The translations under genes and the position numbers were made by a program. A stretch of 64,000 nt of DNA from JAADHI01 sp964451325 (lineage in GTDB: Bacteria; Nitrospirota; Nitrospiria; SBBL01; JAADHI01). The notes beneath the pieces were generated by a model that was not told the origin of the DNA, did no database searches, and saw nothing but the letters and a program-made list of their open reading frames with translations. The stretch lies in NCBI GenBank assembly GCA_964451325.1, contig CAYVHO010000011.1:23229-87228 (forward strand), read 5' to 3'. The stretch's first letter is position 1, and every line of letters begins with the position of its first letter. Below, piece after piece: positions 8,544 through 18,120 of this stretch.

Positions 8544-11114
8544 ATGTCAAATTTGGTCTCAGGGCGCCTTCCTCTGGAGATTCGGCCCCAGTCTTATACG
8601 CTTGACTTGTTTGTCCAACCGAAAGAAAAAGTCTTTTCGGGAAGACTGGTCATTTCGCTCCTGATCGAAAAACCGCTTCGGGCGATCACCCTGCATGCGC
8701 TTGATCTCGTTATCACTGAAACCAGACTTTGTGGACAAGAAGCTCTGGTTTCAGTGGATGCCGCAGATGAAACCATTACGCTCACCTTTCCAGAGACCAT
8801 CCCACCCGGAGATCAAGCACTTTCACTTGCATTTTCTGGAAAACTCAATCAGCAGATGCGGGGTCTTTACGCCACAGAAGTCCGGGGGGAAACCTTTGCA
8901 TTTACACAATTTGAGGCCACTGATGCCAGACGGATGTTTCCCTGTTTTGACGAACCTGCATTTAAGGCACGGTTTAAACTCTCCTTAAATATCCCAGCAC
9001 ATCTCACGGCACGCTCCAACATGCCGATCCTTGAAGAGAAAAAAACAGGAGATCTGAAAAAAGTCACTTTTGATGAAACACCACTTATGTCCACTTACCT
9101 GCTTGCCGTCGCCGTCGCTCGCCTCGAAAAAAGAGAAATCTTCGTCGGGAAAACCCAAGTCGCCGTTTGGACTTTACCGGAGCAAGTGCCACTTGGAAGC
9201 TTCGCACTCAAAGTAACCCAAGGCGTTTTACCGCTTTTGAATGACTATTTTGACCTGCCCTGCCCCACGCCTAAACTCGACCTCGTCTGTGTGCCCGATT
9301 TTGCAATGGGGGCCATGGAGAATTGGGGCGCAATTTTTTTCCGCGACGCCTGTCTGCTTTTGGACGAAAACCGCTCCTCAACCGCAACACAACGTCGGGT
9401 GGCCGACGTCATCACCCACGAAATTGTGCATCAATGGTTTGGCAACCTTGTGACCATGCAATGGTGGGATGACCTTTGGTTAAACGAATCTTTTGCCACC
9501 TGGCTCGCCTGTAAAATCGTAGATCAATGGCGACCGGAATGGGATTTCTGGCTCTCCTTCCAAGAGGGAAAGGCTGTGCCACTCGCCTTGGATACCCTCG
9601 AAAATAGCCGCGCAATTCAAGCAGAAGTTGCAAATGCCGCTGAAATTGAAGAAATGTTCGATGCCTTAACCTACGAAAAAGGGGGGGCCTGCCTCCGCAT
9701 GATCGAACAATTTTTAGGAGAATCGGTCTTTCGTAAAGGCATTCGCCGCTACATAAAACAGTTTCAGTATCAAAATGCATCCGCCGACGACCTTTGGACA
9801 ACACTTGAAACATCCTCAGCCCAGCCGCTCAAAAAAATCGCGGAAGATTGGTTTACCCGCCCAGGCTTTCCACTCATCAAAATTACAGCACAGGACGACA
9901 AACAAAACACCCTACATCTCTCTCAGCAGCGTTTTACAGGCACAACATCAACAACAGACTTGAGCCCCTGGACCGTTCCAATGACACTCAGATATGCGGA
10001 CGATGAAGGGATTCACAGCCAACACATTTTGATGGACAAACAAAAAATGGATCTCACACTTCCCATAAGCGGAGCCCTCAAATGGCTTTACGGCAATGCC
10101 GAGGAAGCGGGCTTTTATCGAACAGCTTATGAGGGTCTACCTGCAAAGGCCTTATCCACCTTCGGCACAGAAATCCTTAAACCCATTGAAAAAATCGGAT
10201 ATTTGGGAGATTTATGGGCCTTAAGCCATCGAGGAGATCACTCTATTTCCGTTTTCATGGAAGCCCTCTGTCATTTTAGAGGGGATGCCAGTCGGGTACT
10301 GGTTTCGGAGACCTGCTCTTATTTAGAAATTCTTTCACATCAACTTGTCGGACCCGCTGATCATTCGCGCTTCGCAGCATTTGTGGATTTGCAGCTGACA
10401 CCACTCTGGAAAAACTGTGGCTGGGACGCCGACAAGAATGAAGACGATGAAAAACGTCTGGTACGTGCAGACCTACTTTGGGCCCTGGGCTCCATTGCGC
10501 AGGATGAAGAAATTTTATCCGAGCTGCCAAGGCGACAAACGCTCTACCAGGCAAGACCGCACTCCATTGATGCAAGCCTTGTGGGAACCCTTATTCGTCT
10601 TTGTGCTCTTACAGATGGGGGAATGCGATTTAAGAAATTTATTGAAAAATTAGAAAGAAGTCCTACCCCGGAGCAACGGGATCACTACCTGCTTGCCCTC
10701 GCCACATTCAACAAACCGGCACTCGCCTGTAAACTCATTGACCTGTGCCTCTTAGATAAAATACGTGCACAAGATATCTGGAAACCCATTCGCGCCTTAC
10801 TTTCAAATCCGGTCGTTCAAGAAGTAAGCTGGAACTACATCAAACAACATTGGACTGCCCTGCACAAAAAAGGAGGCAGTCTTGCGGCACAACGCATCAT
10901 TCAATCTACGGCACAGCTCTGGTCTGAAGACTGGCATGCTGATGTTTCTGATTTTTTTAAAAATCCAGACATTCATCCGGGAGTGGGAAGACGGACTTTG
11001 GCGCAAACCCTTGAATTTATCCAACTCGGCATACAATTCAAAAAAAATCAAACATCCGAGCTTTCAAACTGGCTCAAAAAAAATGCACCAGCCGGAGTAA
11101 AAAAGGTCTTTTAA
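8544..11114 (+). CDS. M1 family zinc aminopeptidase
   Basis: An 856-residue gluzincin that removes N-terminal residues from peptides. The exopeptidase signature GAMEN is at residues 256-260 and the zinc motif HEIVH at 292-296, with the third ligand E315 in LWLNES, 18 residues after the second histidine. An N-terminal beta domain, the catalytic domain, and a long alpha-helical ERAP1-like C-terminal domain (~540-850) give the arrangement of the aminopeptidase N/Ape2 subgroup, not E. coli PepN. There is no signal peptide, so it should be cytosolic. The start follows a weak ribosome site; the next in-frame Met is far inside the conserved region. Confidence 0.93.
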   Translation: MSNLVSGRLPLEIRPQSYTLDLFVQPKEKVFSGRLVISLLIEKPLRAITLHALDLVITETRLCGQEALVSVDAADETITLTFPETIPPGDQALSLAFSGKLNQQMRGLYATEVRGETFAFTQFEATDARRMFPCFDEPAFKARFKLSLNIPAHLTARSNMPILEEKKTGDLKKVTFDETPLMSTYLLAVAVARLEKREIFVGKTQVAVWTLPEQVPLGSFALKVTQGVLPLLNDYFDLPCPTPKLDLVCVPDFAMGAMENWGAIFFRDACLLLDENRSSTATQRRVADVITHEIVHQWFGNLVTMQWWDDLWLNESFATWLACKIVDQWRPEWDFWLSFQEGKAVPLALDTLENSRAIQAEVANAAEIEEMFDALTYEKGGACLRMIEQFLGESVFRKGIRRYIKQFQYQNASADDLWTTLETSSAQPLKKIAEDWFTRPGFPLIKITAQDDKQNTLHLSQQRFTGTTSTTDLSPWTVPMTLRYADDEGIHSQHILMDKQKMDLTLPISGALKWLYGNAEEAGFYRTAYEGLPAKALSTFGTEILKPIEKIGYLGDLWALSHRGDHSISVFMEALCHFRGDASRVLVSETCSYLEILSHQLVGPADHSRFAAFVDLQLTPLWKNCGWDADKNEDDEKRLVRADLLWALGSIAQDEEILSELPRRQTLYQARPHSIDASLVGTLIRLCALTDGGMRFKKFIEKLERSPTPEQRDHYLLALATFNKPALACKLIDLCLLDKIRAQDIWKPIRALLSNPVVQEVSWNYIKQHWTALHKKGGSLAAQRIIQSTAQLWSEDWHADVSDFFKNPDIHPGVGRRTLAQTLEFIQLGIQFKKNQTSELSNWLKKNAPAGVKKVF

Positions 11115-11167
11115 TCTTCTACAAAAAAATTAAACCTTCTTTCTAAAACAAAAACGGCTTCCTGATT

Positions 11168-12085
11168 CTAATCGGGTGTTTCTTTGCGAATCCCCTCTGC
11201 AATCATAAGCACACGTCGCATTTGTACGATATCGTGTACCCTCAAAATTCTCGCACCCTGAAAAACCGCAATGGCAAGCGCAGCAGCCGTACCCTCAAGA
11301 CGCTCAGAGGCGGGCAAGTCCAGCATATCACCGATAAACGATTTCCGCGATGGGCCCAGTAGGAGAGGAATTCCAAAACCAGAAAAACAGGGCAGTTTGT
11401 GAATGATGCTCAGATTATGAGCAATGGTCTTTCCAAAACCAATCCCCGGATCAAGCACAATGCGATCCATTGAAATTCCCAAGGTTTTGGCCTGCGATAT
11501 CCGCGTTTTAAAAAATGCAGAAATTTCTTCAATCAGGTTTTTATATTGCGGGGCGTCCTGCATTGTTTTCGGACTTCCCTTTGCGTGCATGACAACTAAA
11601 GCTGTATTCGTATTTTCGGAAACGACAGAGAGCATTTCAGGATCGGCGTTCAAACCGCTGACATCGTTAATAATGGAGGCGCCTACAGCAATGGCTTGAC
11701 GTGCGATTTCAGGTTTTCGTGTGTCGATTGAAATGGGAACAGAAATTTGTTGCGCCAAGGCACGCACAACCGGCAGCACACGACGCGCTTCTTCTTCTAA
11801 AGGAACAGCCAATGCGCCAGGACGTGTGGACTCACCGCCAATATCCAGAATATCAGCACCCTCGGAAACAAGCTGAAGTGCATGTTCAAGGGCTTTTTCG
11901 GGTTTAAAAAACTGGCCGCCATCTGAAAAAGAATCCGGGGTCACATTGAGAACCCCCATAATCAAAGGACGCGCCTGATAATCCAAAAGAAAATGACCAC
12001 AACGCCAGTGGCCGGAATTTGGAAGGAGTGAGGGAGGAGAAAAAAAAGGGGACTCCCTTGTAGGGGAGTCCCTCTTTTCTTTCAT
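11168..12085 (-). CDS. folP: Dihydropteroate synthase
   Basis: TIM-barrel enzyme joining p-aminobenzoate to pterin pyrophosphate in folate synthesis. Signatures are IMGVLNVTPDSFSDGG near the N-terminus, DIGGESTRPGA, IINDVSG, DPGIGFGK and LLGPSRKSF, and RVHD at the end. The first in-frame ATG is at 12085 (a GTG lies at 12100), but the first ~15 codons are made from an intrinsic terminator hairpin, and neither start has a clear ribosome site. The real start may be further in. It follows ftsH on the same strand, the usual tilS-hpt-ftsH-folP order. It converges on the aminopeptidase gene. Confidence 0.93.
   Translation of the reverse strand: MKEKRDSPTRESPFFSPPSLLPNSGHWRCGHFLLDYQARPLIMGVLNVTPDSFSDGGQFFKPEKALEHALQLVSEGADILDIGGESTRPGALAVPLEEEARRVLPVVRALAQQISVPISIDTRKPEIARQAIAVGASIINDVSGLNADPEMLSVVSENTNTALVVMHAKGSPKTMQDAPQYKNLIEEISAFFKTRISQAKTLGISMDRIVLDPGIGFGKTIAHNLSIIHKLPCFSGFGIPLLLGPSRKSFIGDMLDLPASERLEGTAAALAIAVFQGARILRVHDIVQMRRVLMIAEGIRKETPD
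12039..12073 (-). terminator. Intrinsic terminator after ftsH, overlapping the folP reading frame
   Basis: On the minus strand the arms GGGACTCCC and GGGAGTCCC (9 bp, perfect, 6-nt loop) are followed directly by eight T. It lies 47 bp past the ftsH stop and within the first codons of the folP frame. Confidence 0.75.
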
Positions 12086-12119
12086 TGCATCTTTTCTCAC
12101 AATGCGATACGAGCTGCTT

Positions 12120-13946
12120 TTACACAGGGACAGTCAGCGGCTCACTCGGACTTGACGCACAAGCTTGGACAATCGCCTCAATTTGAGGGGCGTCCAGCGT
12201 TTCTCTTTCCAATAAGGCCTCTGCCAAGGCGACAAGCGTCTTCATATTATCTGTAATCAATGTTTTGGCCCGTTCGTAATTTTCAACGATTAAACGCCGG
12301 ACTTCCCGGTCAATTTCAATCGCGGTCTGCTCGGAATAGTCTCGGTGTTGAGAAATTTCACGTCCGAGGAAAATTTCCTGCTCTTTACCGCCAAAAGAAA
12401 GAGGCCCCATCCTTTCGCTCATCCCCCACTGACACACCATTTTTCTCGCCATCTCCGTCGCCCGCTCAATATCATTGCCTGCGCCGGTTGTAATATCCTG
12501 AAGCACCAGTTCCTCAGCAACACGTCCCCCCATCATGATGGTAATCGTGTCGTAAAGCCACTTCTTTTTGTAACTATGGCGGTCATCTGTTGGCAATTGC
12601 ATGGTCACGCCCAAGGCCTGACCCCGTGGAATAATGGTCACTTTGTGGATCGGATCCGTTCCGGGTAAAAGTTTTGCAATTAAGGTATGCCCTGCTTCAT
12701 GATAAGCGGTAATCTTTTTTTCTTCGTCAGTCAGGACCAAACTTCTTCGTTCAACGCCCATTAAAACCTTGTCTTTCGCATCTTCAAAATCGACCATTTC
12801 AACAAGGGTTTTGCTTCTACGTGCTGCGAGCAAGGCCGCTTCATTTACCAGGTTCGCCAGATCAGCTCCGGCAAAACCCGGGGTACCCCGAGCGATAACT
12901 TCTAAAGTAACATCTGCCCCAAGCGGAATATTTTTCGTATGAACTTTCAAGACTTCTCCTCGACCTCTCACATCGGGATGACCGACCGTAATCTGTCGGT
13001 CAAAACGTCCGGGCCGTAACAAGGCAGGATCAAGCACATCGGGTCGGTTTGTTGCCGCAATCAAAATGACGCCTTCAGTCGTTTCAAAACCGTCCATCTC
13101 AACCAAGAGTTGGTTTAGGGTTTGCTCCCGCTCATCATGTCCGCCCCCTAAACCTGCGCCACGATGACGACCCACGGCATCAATTTCATCGATAAAGATG
13201 ATGCAGGGTGCATGTTTTTTCCCTTGCTCAAACAGATCACGCACACGAGACGCCCCAACACCGACAAACATTTCGACAAAATCAGAACCGGAAATAGAAA
13301 AGAAAGGCACAGATGCTTCCCCTGCAATCGCTTTTGCCAAGAGGGTTTTCCCCGTGCCAGGAGGGCCGACAACCAAGACGCCTTTTGGAATACGGCCTCC
13401 CAATTTTTGAAATTTGGGCGGATCTTTTAAAAACTCAATAATTTCTTCGACTTCGGCCTTGGCTTCTTCAACACCCGCAACATCAGCAAAAGTCACCTTC
13501 TTTTTTTCCTCAGAAAGCAGCTTCGCCTTGCTTTTGCCAAAAGACATGGCCTTGTTACCCCCCATCTGCATCTGCCGCATAAAGAAAACCCACAAACCGA
13601 TAAACAAAATAAACGGCCCCCAAGTCATCAGAAAGGTAATGTACCAGGGCGGTGCCTCTGGAGGTTTTGCGGTAATACGCACATTTTTTTCACGAAGGAT
13701 CTTAATCAGCTCTGGATCATTGGCTGTATAAGTTTTAAAATTTGTGCCATCTCTAAGTGTGCCCGTAATATAATTATCTCGAATCGTCACCTCAGAAACT
13801 TCGCCCTTTTCCGTCTTCATCATGAAATCCGAAAAAATGATCTCATCCTCCATCGGACGCGCAGTGGTATTAAACAGATTAAACAATAAAATCATAAATA
13901 GACCCACAACAAACCAAAGGGCCAGGTTTTTCGAACGAGGATTCAT
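12120..13946 (-). CDS. ftsH: ATP-dependent membrane zinc metalloprotease FtsH
   Basis: A 608-residue AAA+ protease anchored by two membrane helices (residues ~8-27 and ~105-125) around a periplasmic domain. Walker A is GPPGTGKT, Walker B IIFIDEIDAVG, the arginine-finger SRH region is normal (ATNRPDVLDPALLRPGRFDRQ), and the zinc site is HEAGH with the downstream acidic ligand in the TTGAGNDIERAT region. It degrades damaged membrane and regulatory proteins. Neighbours hpt and tilS upstream and folP downstream form the common conserved block. Confidence 0.97.
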   Translation of the reverse strand: MNPRSKNLALWFVVGLFMILLFNLFNTTARPMEDEIIFSDFMMKTEKGEVSEVTIRDNYITGTLRDGTNFKTYTANDPELIKILREKNVRITAKPPEAPPWYITFLMTWGPFILFIGLWVFFMRQMQMGGNKAMSFGKSKAKLLSEEKKKVTFADVAGVEEAKAEVEEIIEFLKDPPKFQKLGGRIPKGVLVVGPPGTGKTLLAKAIAGEASVPFFSISGSDFVEMFVGVGASRVRDLFEQGKKHAPCIIFIDEIDAVGRHRGAGLGGGHDEREQTLNQLLVEMDGFETTEGVILIAATNRPDVLDPALLRPGRFDRQITVGHPDVRGRGEVLKVHTKNIPLGADVTLEVIARGTPGFAGADLANLVNEAALLAARRSKTLVEMVDFEDAKDKVLMGVERRSLVLTDEEKKITAYHEAGHTLIAKLLPGTDPIHKVTIIPRGQALGVTMQLPTDDRHSYKKKWLYDTITIMMGGRVAEELVLQDITTGAGNDIERATEMARKMVCQWGMSERMGPLSFGGKEQEIFLGREISQHRDYSEQTAIEIDREVRRLIVENYERAKTLITDNMKTLVALAEALLERETLDAPQIEAIVQACASSPSEPLTVPV

Positions 13947-14015
13947 CTGGTTCTCCTAAAAGTCAAATGCTCTCTCTAAATCAATTAAAGAATTAAAGTG
14001 TCTATTTTGCAGTCT

Positions 14016-14043
14016 AACATACCCGATGACCACTGACAATCAA
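14016..14043 (-). promoter_or_regulatory. Candidate ftsH promoter
   Basis: Minus strand TTGATT, 16-bp spacer, TATGTT, 70 bp before the ftsH ATG in the hpt-ftsH gap. Both boxes match at 4 of 6 or better. Confidence 0.35.
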
Positions 14044-14125
14044 CACTTTTATTTCAGTAAAACGACCATATCCCCTAATAGTAAGCCCTGAAGCTGTGGA
14101 ATTCAAGAGATGAAAAATCGAAAAC

Positions 14126-14674
14126 TTACCCTGCAGTGATATTGTCCAATGAAGCAATGTAAGGCAGGTTACGATACTTGTTTTTATAGTCAAGCCCATA
14201 ACCAACGACATATCGATTTGGAATTTCAAAACAGATGTAATCAATTTCCACTTCAATCTTTCGGCGCTCAGGTTTATTGAGCAAAGTACAAAATTTCAGA
14301 GAGTTGGGGTTTCGTTTTAGGATCTCTTCCCGCAAGAAGGTGACCGTGTAGCCTGAGTCAACAATATCTTCGATAATCAGCACATCCCGCCCCTTGATTT
14401 CAGAAGCGATGTCCGAAATAATTTTTACCGTCCCACCATCTTTACGCCGTTTGTCTCGCTGACGTGAAACCACTAAAAAATCAACTTCCAAGGGAATCGG
14501 AACGGCGCGAACCAAGTCAGAAAAAAAAGCAAACGCGCCCTTAAGCACACCGATCATCAGCAGGTCTTTGCCTTGATAATCTCGGGCAATTTTTATCCCC
14601 AGCGACTTAATACGTCTGCGCATGGATTCTTGTGTAATGACGGGTTTTCCAAATAGTTTTTTTTCCATACTCAA
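14126..14674 (-). CDS. hpt: Hypoxanthine phosphoribosyltransferase
   Basis: A 182-residue type I phosphoribosyltransferase salvaging hypoxanthine/guanine. The PRPP-binding motif reads VLIIEDIVDSGYT; the flexible-loop region SRQRDKR and the purine-contact motif VVGYGLDYKNKYRNLPYI are typical for Hpt. It follows tilS with a 36-bp gap on the same strand, as in many bacteria where TilS and Hpt work together to regulate or supply ftsH expression. Confidence 0.94.
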   Translation of the reverse strand: MSMEKKLFGKPVITQESMRRRIKSLGIKIARDYQGKDLLMIGVLKGAFAFFSDLVRAVPIPLEVDFLVVSRQRDKRRKDGGTVKIISDIASEIKGRDVLIIEDIVDSGYTVTFLREEILKRNPNSLKFCTLLNKPERRKIEVEIDYICFEIPNRYVVGYGLDYKNKYRNLPYIASLDNITAG

Positions 14675-14710
14675 TTACAAATCCTAAAGTTTGAGGGCAG
14701 AAGAAGTGTT

Positions 14711-16144
14711 TTAAGCTTTAATACATTTTTGCACTTCGATCGTGAATACACGAAGACTACGACGCGTCGCACAAAACCGTGCATCAATGCGATGACCAAT
14801 CACCCATAAAATTCCTTCTGAACTTGCGAGAATGGGAATGCGATGACGCTCGGCTCTTTTAATCTTAACATCAATAAAAAAATCTTGAAGTTTTTTATGC
14901 CTCCCCCCCATTCCAAGTGGGGCGAATCGATCCCCTCTCTGCCATGCACGAACGAATAAAGGCCCGGAGATTTTATCAAAATCGAAAGAGGCCTTGCAAG
15001 CCGAAAAGGGATATTCTTGTTTCGAGGATGAAGAGATCACAAATCGCAGATTCCAATGCGGGAAATCGCGTGTCACAGAAAAAGGGGCCTCCCCCCACTG
15101 AGGGATAGGGCATTTGCTTTCCTGGAAATGAAATGTATTCTCTTCTTCTTTAAGACGACCTCGAAAGATAGAGAACTTCAGGCCATTTTTTTGAACACTC
15201 AAACCTTGTGGCAGTTGGTAAATATTTCCATTTTTCCCAGAGAGTACCTGGGAGAGTGCGACCTCGGTATGTTTAAATGCAATGCCATTGAGATTGTGCT
15301 GTAATTGTTCAATGCCCCAACGCAAGACACGTCTTTGCAATGCAAGGTGAAGCCCTTGAAGTGAGGCGACACAAAAAGAAACCGCCTCTGCTGTCACTTC
15401 AACATCAAGTCTGGGGAGTTGTGCCAGCATGGACTGATGCATCAAATCGTCCTCGGCTCTCAACAAAGTAGCTTCTCGGTGCAGTGCTTCTTTTATCTTC
15501 GGATTATATGTTTCTAAAACAGGAAGCAGAACGTGTCGAACCTTGTTACGAAGATAGACCGTCTGCTTATTTGAGGGATCATTGCAAAATGCAAGTCCAG
15601 AGGCTGAGAGTTCGCACATAATTTCGGAGCGGCTGCAATCCATCAGAGGACGAATCAACCCGCCATCCCGCCGCTCGGGAATGCCACGCAAACCCCTCAC
15701 ACCCGAACCCCGCAACATCCGCATCAGAAAAGTCTCGGCCTGATCATCCGCAGTATGGCCTAAAGCGATCCACTGACAAGCCGCCTTTTTTGCCGTTTCC
15801 CTCAAAAAGGCATAACGCACCTGACGCGCACCAGCTTGTTTTGAAAGACCATTTTCTTTGCAAATTTGTGCAACAGGCTGAGCAGAAAGCGTCACGGGTA
15901 GGCCCCAGCCTTTTGCAAGATTTCCCACAAAAAAGGCCTCATCTGCAGCCTCTGTACGAAACTGATGATTCAAATGTGCGACATGGAGGGATAAGTGAAA
16001 TGGCGGAGGAAGATTTCTGAGTAGGTGCAATAAACACACAGAATCAGGCCCTCCCGAAACCGCAACAAGTACCTTGTCTTTTGGAGCGAGACCAAACCGT
16101 TTAATGGCCTGGACAAATTTTTCAAGCAAGAAGGATGGTTTCAA
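14711..16144 (-). CDS. tilS: tRNA(Ile)-lysidine synthase
   Basis: A 477-residue PP-loop ATPase that converts C34 of tRNA-Ile(CAU) to lysidine so that it reads AUA. The P-loop is AVSGGPDSVCLLHLL; other family blocks are HLNHQFR, ALGHTADDQAETFLMRMLRGSG and IRPLM. The C-terminal TilS domain includes a GDRF...GRHKKLQDFFID motif. Essential in nearly all bacteria. The next gene upstream is ribF, 28 bp away; hpt lies downstream. Confidence 0.94.
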   Translation of the reverse strand: MKPSFLLEKFVQAIKRFGLAPKDKVLVAVSGGPDSVCLLHLLRNLPPPFHLSLHVAHLNHQFRTEAADEAFFVGNLAKGWGLPVTLSAQPVAQICKENGLSKQAGARQVRYAFLRETAKKAACQWIALGHTADDQAETFLMRMLRGSGVRGLRGIPERRDGGLIRPLMDCSRSEIMCELSASGLAFCNDPSNKQTVYLRNKVRHVLLPVLETYNPKIKEALHREATLLRAEDDLMHQSMLAQLPRLDVEVTAEAVSFCVASLQGLHLALQRRVLRWGIEQLQHNLNGIAFKHTEVALSQVLSGKNGNIYQLPQGLSVQKNGLKFSIFRGRLKEEENTFHFQESKCPIPQWGEAPFSVTRDFPHWNLRFVISSSSKQEYPFSACKASFDFDKISGPLFVRAWQRGDRFAPLGMGGRHKKLQDFFIDVKIKRAERHRIPILASSEGILWVIGHRIDARFCATRRSLRVFTIEVQKCIKA

Positions 16145-16172
16145 GACAAGGCTTCACAAGGGAAGGAGCCCT

Positions 16173-17108
16173 TTAGCGTGCCAGGATTTCTCTGGCTTTA
16201 TCAACATCTTTTTGAATTTGAATACTCAGCGCCTCTGCACTGTCAAAACGCTCATCACCACGCACCCAATCAATCAATGCAACACGCAAACGTTTTTCGT
16301 ACAGATCTTTCTTAAAATCCAAAACATGCACCTCAAGTGAAAGAACATTCTGATCAAATGTCGGCTTGGTCCCAATGTACACCACACAATCCTTTGTACC
16401 ATAGCCATCTGTTTTTAAAAAATCGGCACGCGCAGCATAGATCCCCTCTCTTGGAATCAATTCGTTAGGGAGACGGAGATTGGCTGTGGGAAAGCCCAAG
16501 GCAGCCCCTCGATCATCACCGTGAAGCACTTTGCCCTCAACAATATAGTGACGCCCTAACATTTTGGCCGCCAATGCCACATTGCCTTCCATCAGTTGTT
16601 TTCTCACTTCTGAGGAACTGACAACATGACCTTCCACCTGAACAGGTTCAGGTGAAATGACTTTGAAGCCTAAGGTTTCACCATAACGAATCAGGTCGTC
16701 CAGCGTGCCTTCCTGGTCTTTTCCAAAACGGAAGTTTTTGCCAACAACAACCTCCTTGCACCCAATTTTTTCGTGAAGGAATTTTTTTGCAAACCCTTCC
16801 GGAGAAAGCTCGGCAAATGCTTTGTTAAATTCAGTCACATAAGTCACATCAATACCGAACCCTTCAATCAGTCGTGCTTTAATCTGAAAGGTATTTAGGA
16901 GCTTAAACGTCTTTCCCGGATTCAAATGGCGCCGCGGATGAGGCTCAAAGGTAAGAACAACGGCAGTGCCGTTGTTCTGCTTCGCGCGCTCTATGGCCTC
17001 AGCAATAATGGCTTGATGGCCTAAGTGCACACCGTCAAAATTTCCAATAGCCACAATAGGGTAATCCAGGTTTGGTTTGATGTTCGAAGCGCCGATGAGC
17101 AATTTCAT
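16173..17108 (-). CDS. ribF: Bifunctional riboflavin kinase / FAD synthetase
   Basis: A 311-residue protein of normal length. The N-terminal adenylyltransferase half has GNFDGVHLGHQ and the SSSEVR (STxxR-like) motif; the C-terminal flavokinase half has GRHYIVEGKVLHGDDRGAALGFPTANL and the EVHVLDF strand. It makes FMN and then FAD from riboflavin. It starts 1 bp after the hemB stop codon, so these two genes are co-transcribed. Confidence 0.96.
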   Translation of the reverse strand: MKLLIGASNIKPNLDYPIVAIGNFDGVHLGHQAIIAEAIERAKQNNGTAVVLTFEPHPRRHLNPGKTFKLLNTFQIKARLIEGFGIDVTYVTEFNKAFAELSPEGFAKKFLHEKIGCKEVVVGKNFRFGKDQEGTLDDLIRYGETLGFKVISPEPVQVEGHVVSSSEVRKQLMEGNVALAAKMLGRHYIVEGKVLHGDDRGAALGFPTANLRLPNELIPREGIYAARADFLKTDGYGTKDCVVYIGTKPTFDQNVLSLEVHVLDFKKDLYEKRLRVALIDWVRGDERFDSAEALSIQIQKDVDKAREILAR

Positions 17109-17109
17109 A

Positions 17110-18090
17110 TTATTTCCCTTCAGTTAACATTTGGGCAATCTCTTTTGCGAAGTAAGTCAGAAAAATATCAGCCCCTGCCCGCTTCATCGAGAGTAGGGAT
17201 TCAAAAATAGCCTTTTTTTCGTCAATCCAGCCTTTTTCTGCCGCAGCCTTAATCATGGCATATTCCCCACTCACCTGATAGGCCGCAATCGGGACATCAA
17301 ACTGCTCACGCAAATCCCGAATAATGTCCAAGTAAGGCAGGGCAGGTTTCACCATAATCATGTCTGCCCCTTCTTCAATATCCAAAGCGGCTTCACGGAT
17401 GGCTTCACGTGCATTCGCGGGATCCATTTGATAGGCCTTTCGGTCCCCAAATTGCGGACAGGAATCCGCCGCATCTCGAAAAGGGGCGTAAAAACAAGAA
17501 GCATATTTGACCGCATAGGACAATATTGGGATTTCTTCGTAGCCCTGTTGATCCAGACCCTTGCGAATCGCGCCCACACGACCATCCATCATATCAGAGG
17601 GCGCAACAATGTCGGCACCTGCGTCCACATGACTCAGGGCCATTTTCACCAACAAATCCAAGGTTTCGTCATTTAAAATCTTACCGTCTTTTACAACACC
17701 ACAGTGCCCATGAGAGGTGTATTCATCGATGCAAACGTCGGTAATGAGCAAACGATCCGGGTGTTCTTTTTTCAGTGCACGCACGGCTTGCTGAACGATG
17801 CCTTCCGGATCCATGCCCTCCGAGCCAATTTCATCCTTGATTCTAGGAATGCCAAAGAGCATCACCGCTGGAATGCCCAGACCAAAGGCTTCGGCACAGG
17901 TTTTTAAAAGTTCAGGGATGCTGAGTCGATACTGACCGGGCATTGAGGCAATTTCACTTTTTCCACGGGCGCCATGTTGCACAAAGAGGGGTAAAATCAG
18001 TTGATCGACGGCAAGACGGGTCTCCCGCACAAGGCCTCGAATGGCTCTATTTTGTCTCAGTCTTCGGGGACGGTGAATGGGAAAAGCCAA
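17110..18090 (-). CDS. hemB: Delta-aminolevulinic acid dehydratase (porphobilinogen synthase)
   Basis: A 326-residue TIM-barrel enzyme condensing two ALA molecules. The Schiff-base lysines are in VKYASCFYAPFRDA and IMVKPALPYLDI. The metal region reads DVCIDEYTSHGHCGV: the Cys-rich zinc triad of the human enzyme is reduced to C and acidic/His residues, pointing to a mixed or magnesium-dependent type. It sits 30 bp downstream of the CobA-HemD fusion gene, giving a haem/sirohaem/cobalamin precursor operon that fits the many cytochromes in this window. Confidence 0.96.
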   Translation of the reverse strand: MAFPIHRPRRLRQNRAIRGLVRETRLAVDQLILPLFVQHGARGKSEIASMPGQYRLSIPELLKTCAEAFGLGIPAVMLFGIPRIKDEIGSEGMDPEGIVQQAVRALKKEHPDRLLITDVCIDEYTSHGHCGVVKDGKILNDETLDLLVKMALSHVDAGADIVAPSDMMDGRVGAIRKGLDQQGYEEIPILSYAVKYASCFYAPFRDAADSCPQFGDRKAYQMDPANAREAIREAALDIEEGADMIMVKPALPYLDIIRDLREQFDVPIAAYQVSGEYAMIKAAAEKGWIDEKKAIFESLLSMKRAGADIFLTYFAKEIAQMLTEGK

Positions 18091-18120
18091 AAAAAATCTC
18101 CTTATAAAATCAGTTCCAGT

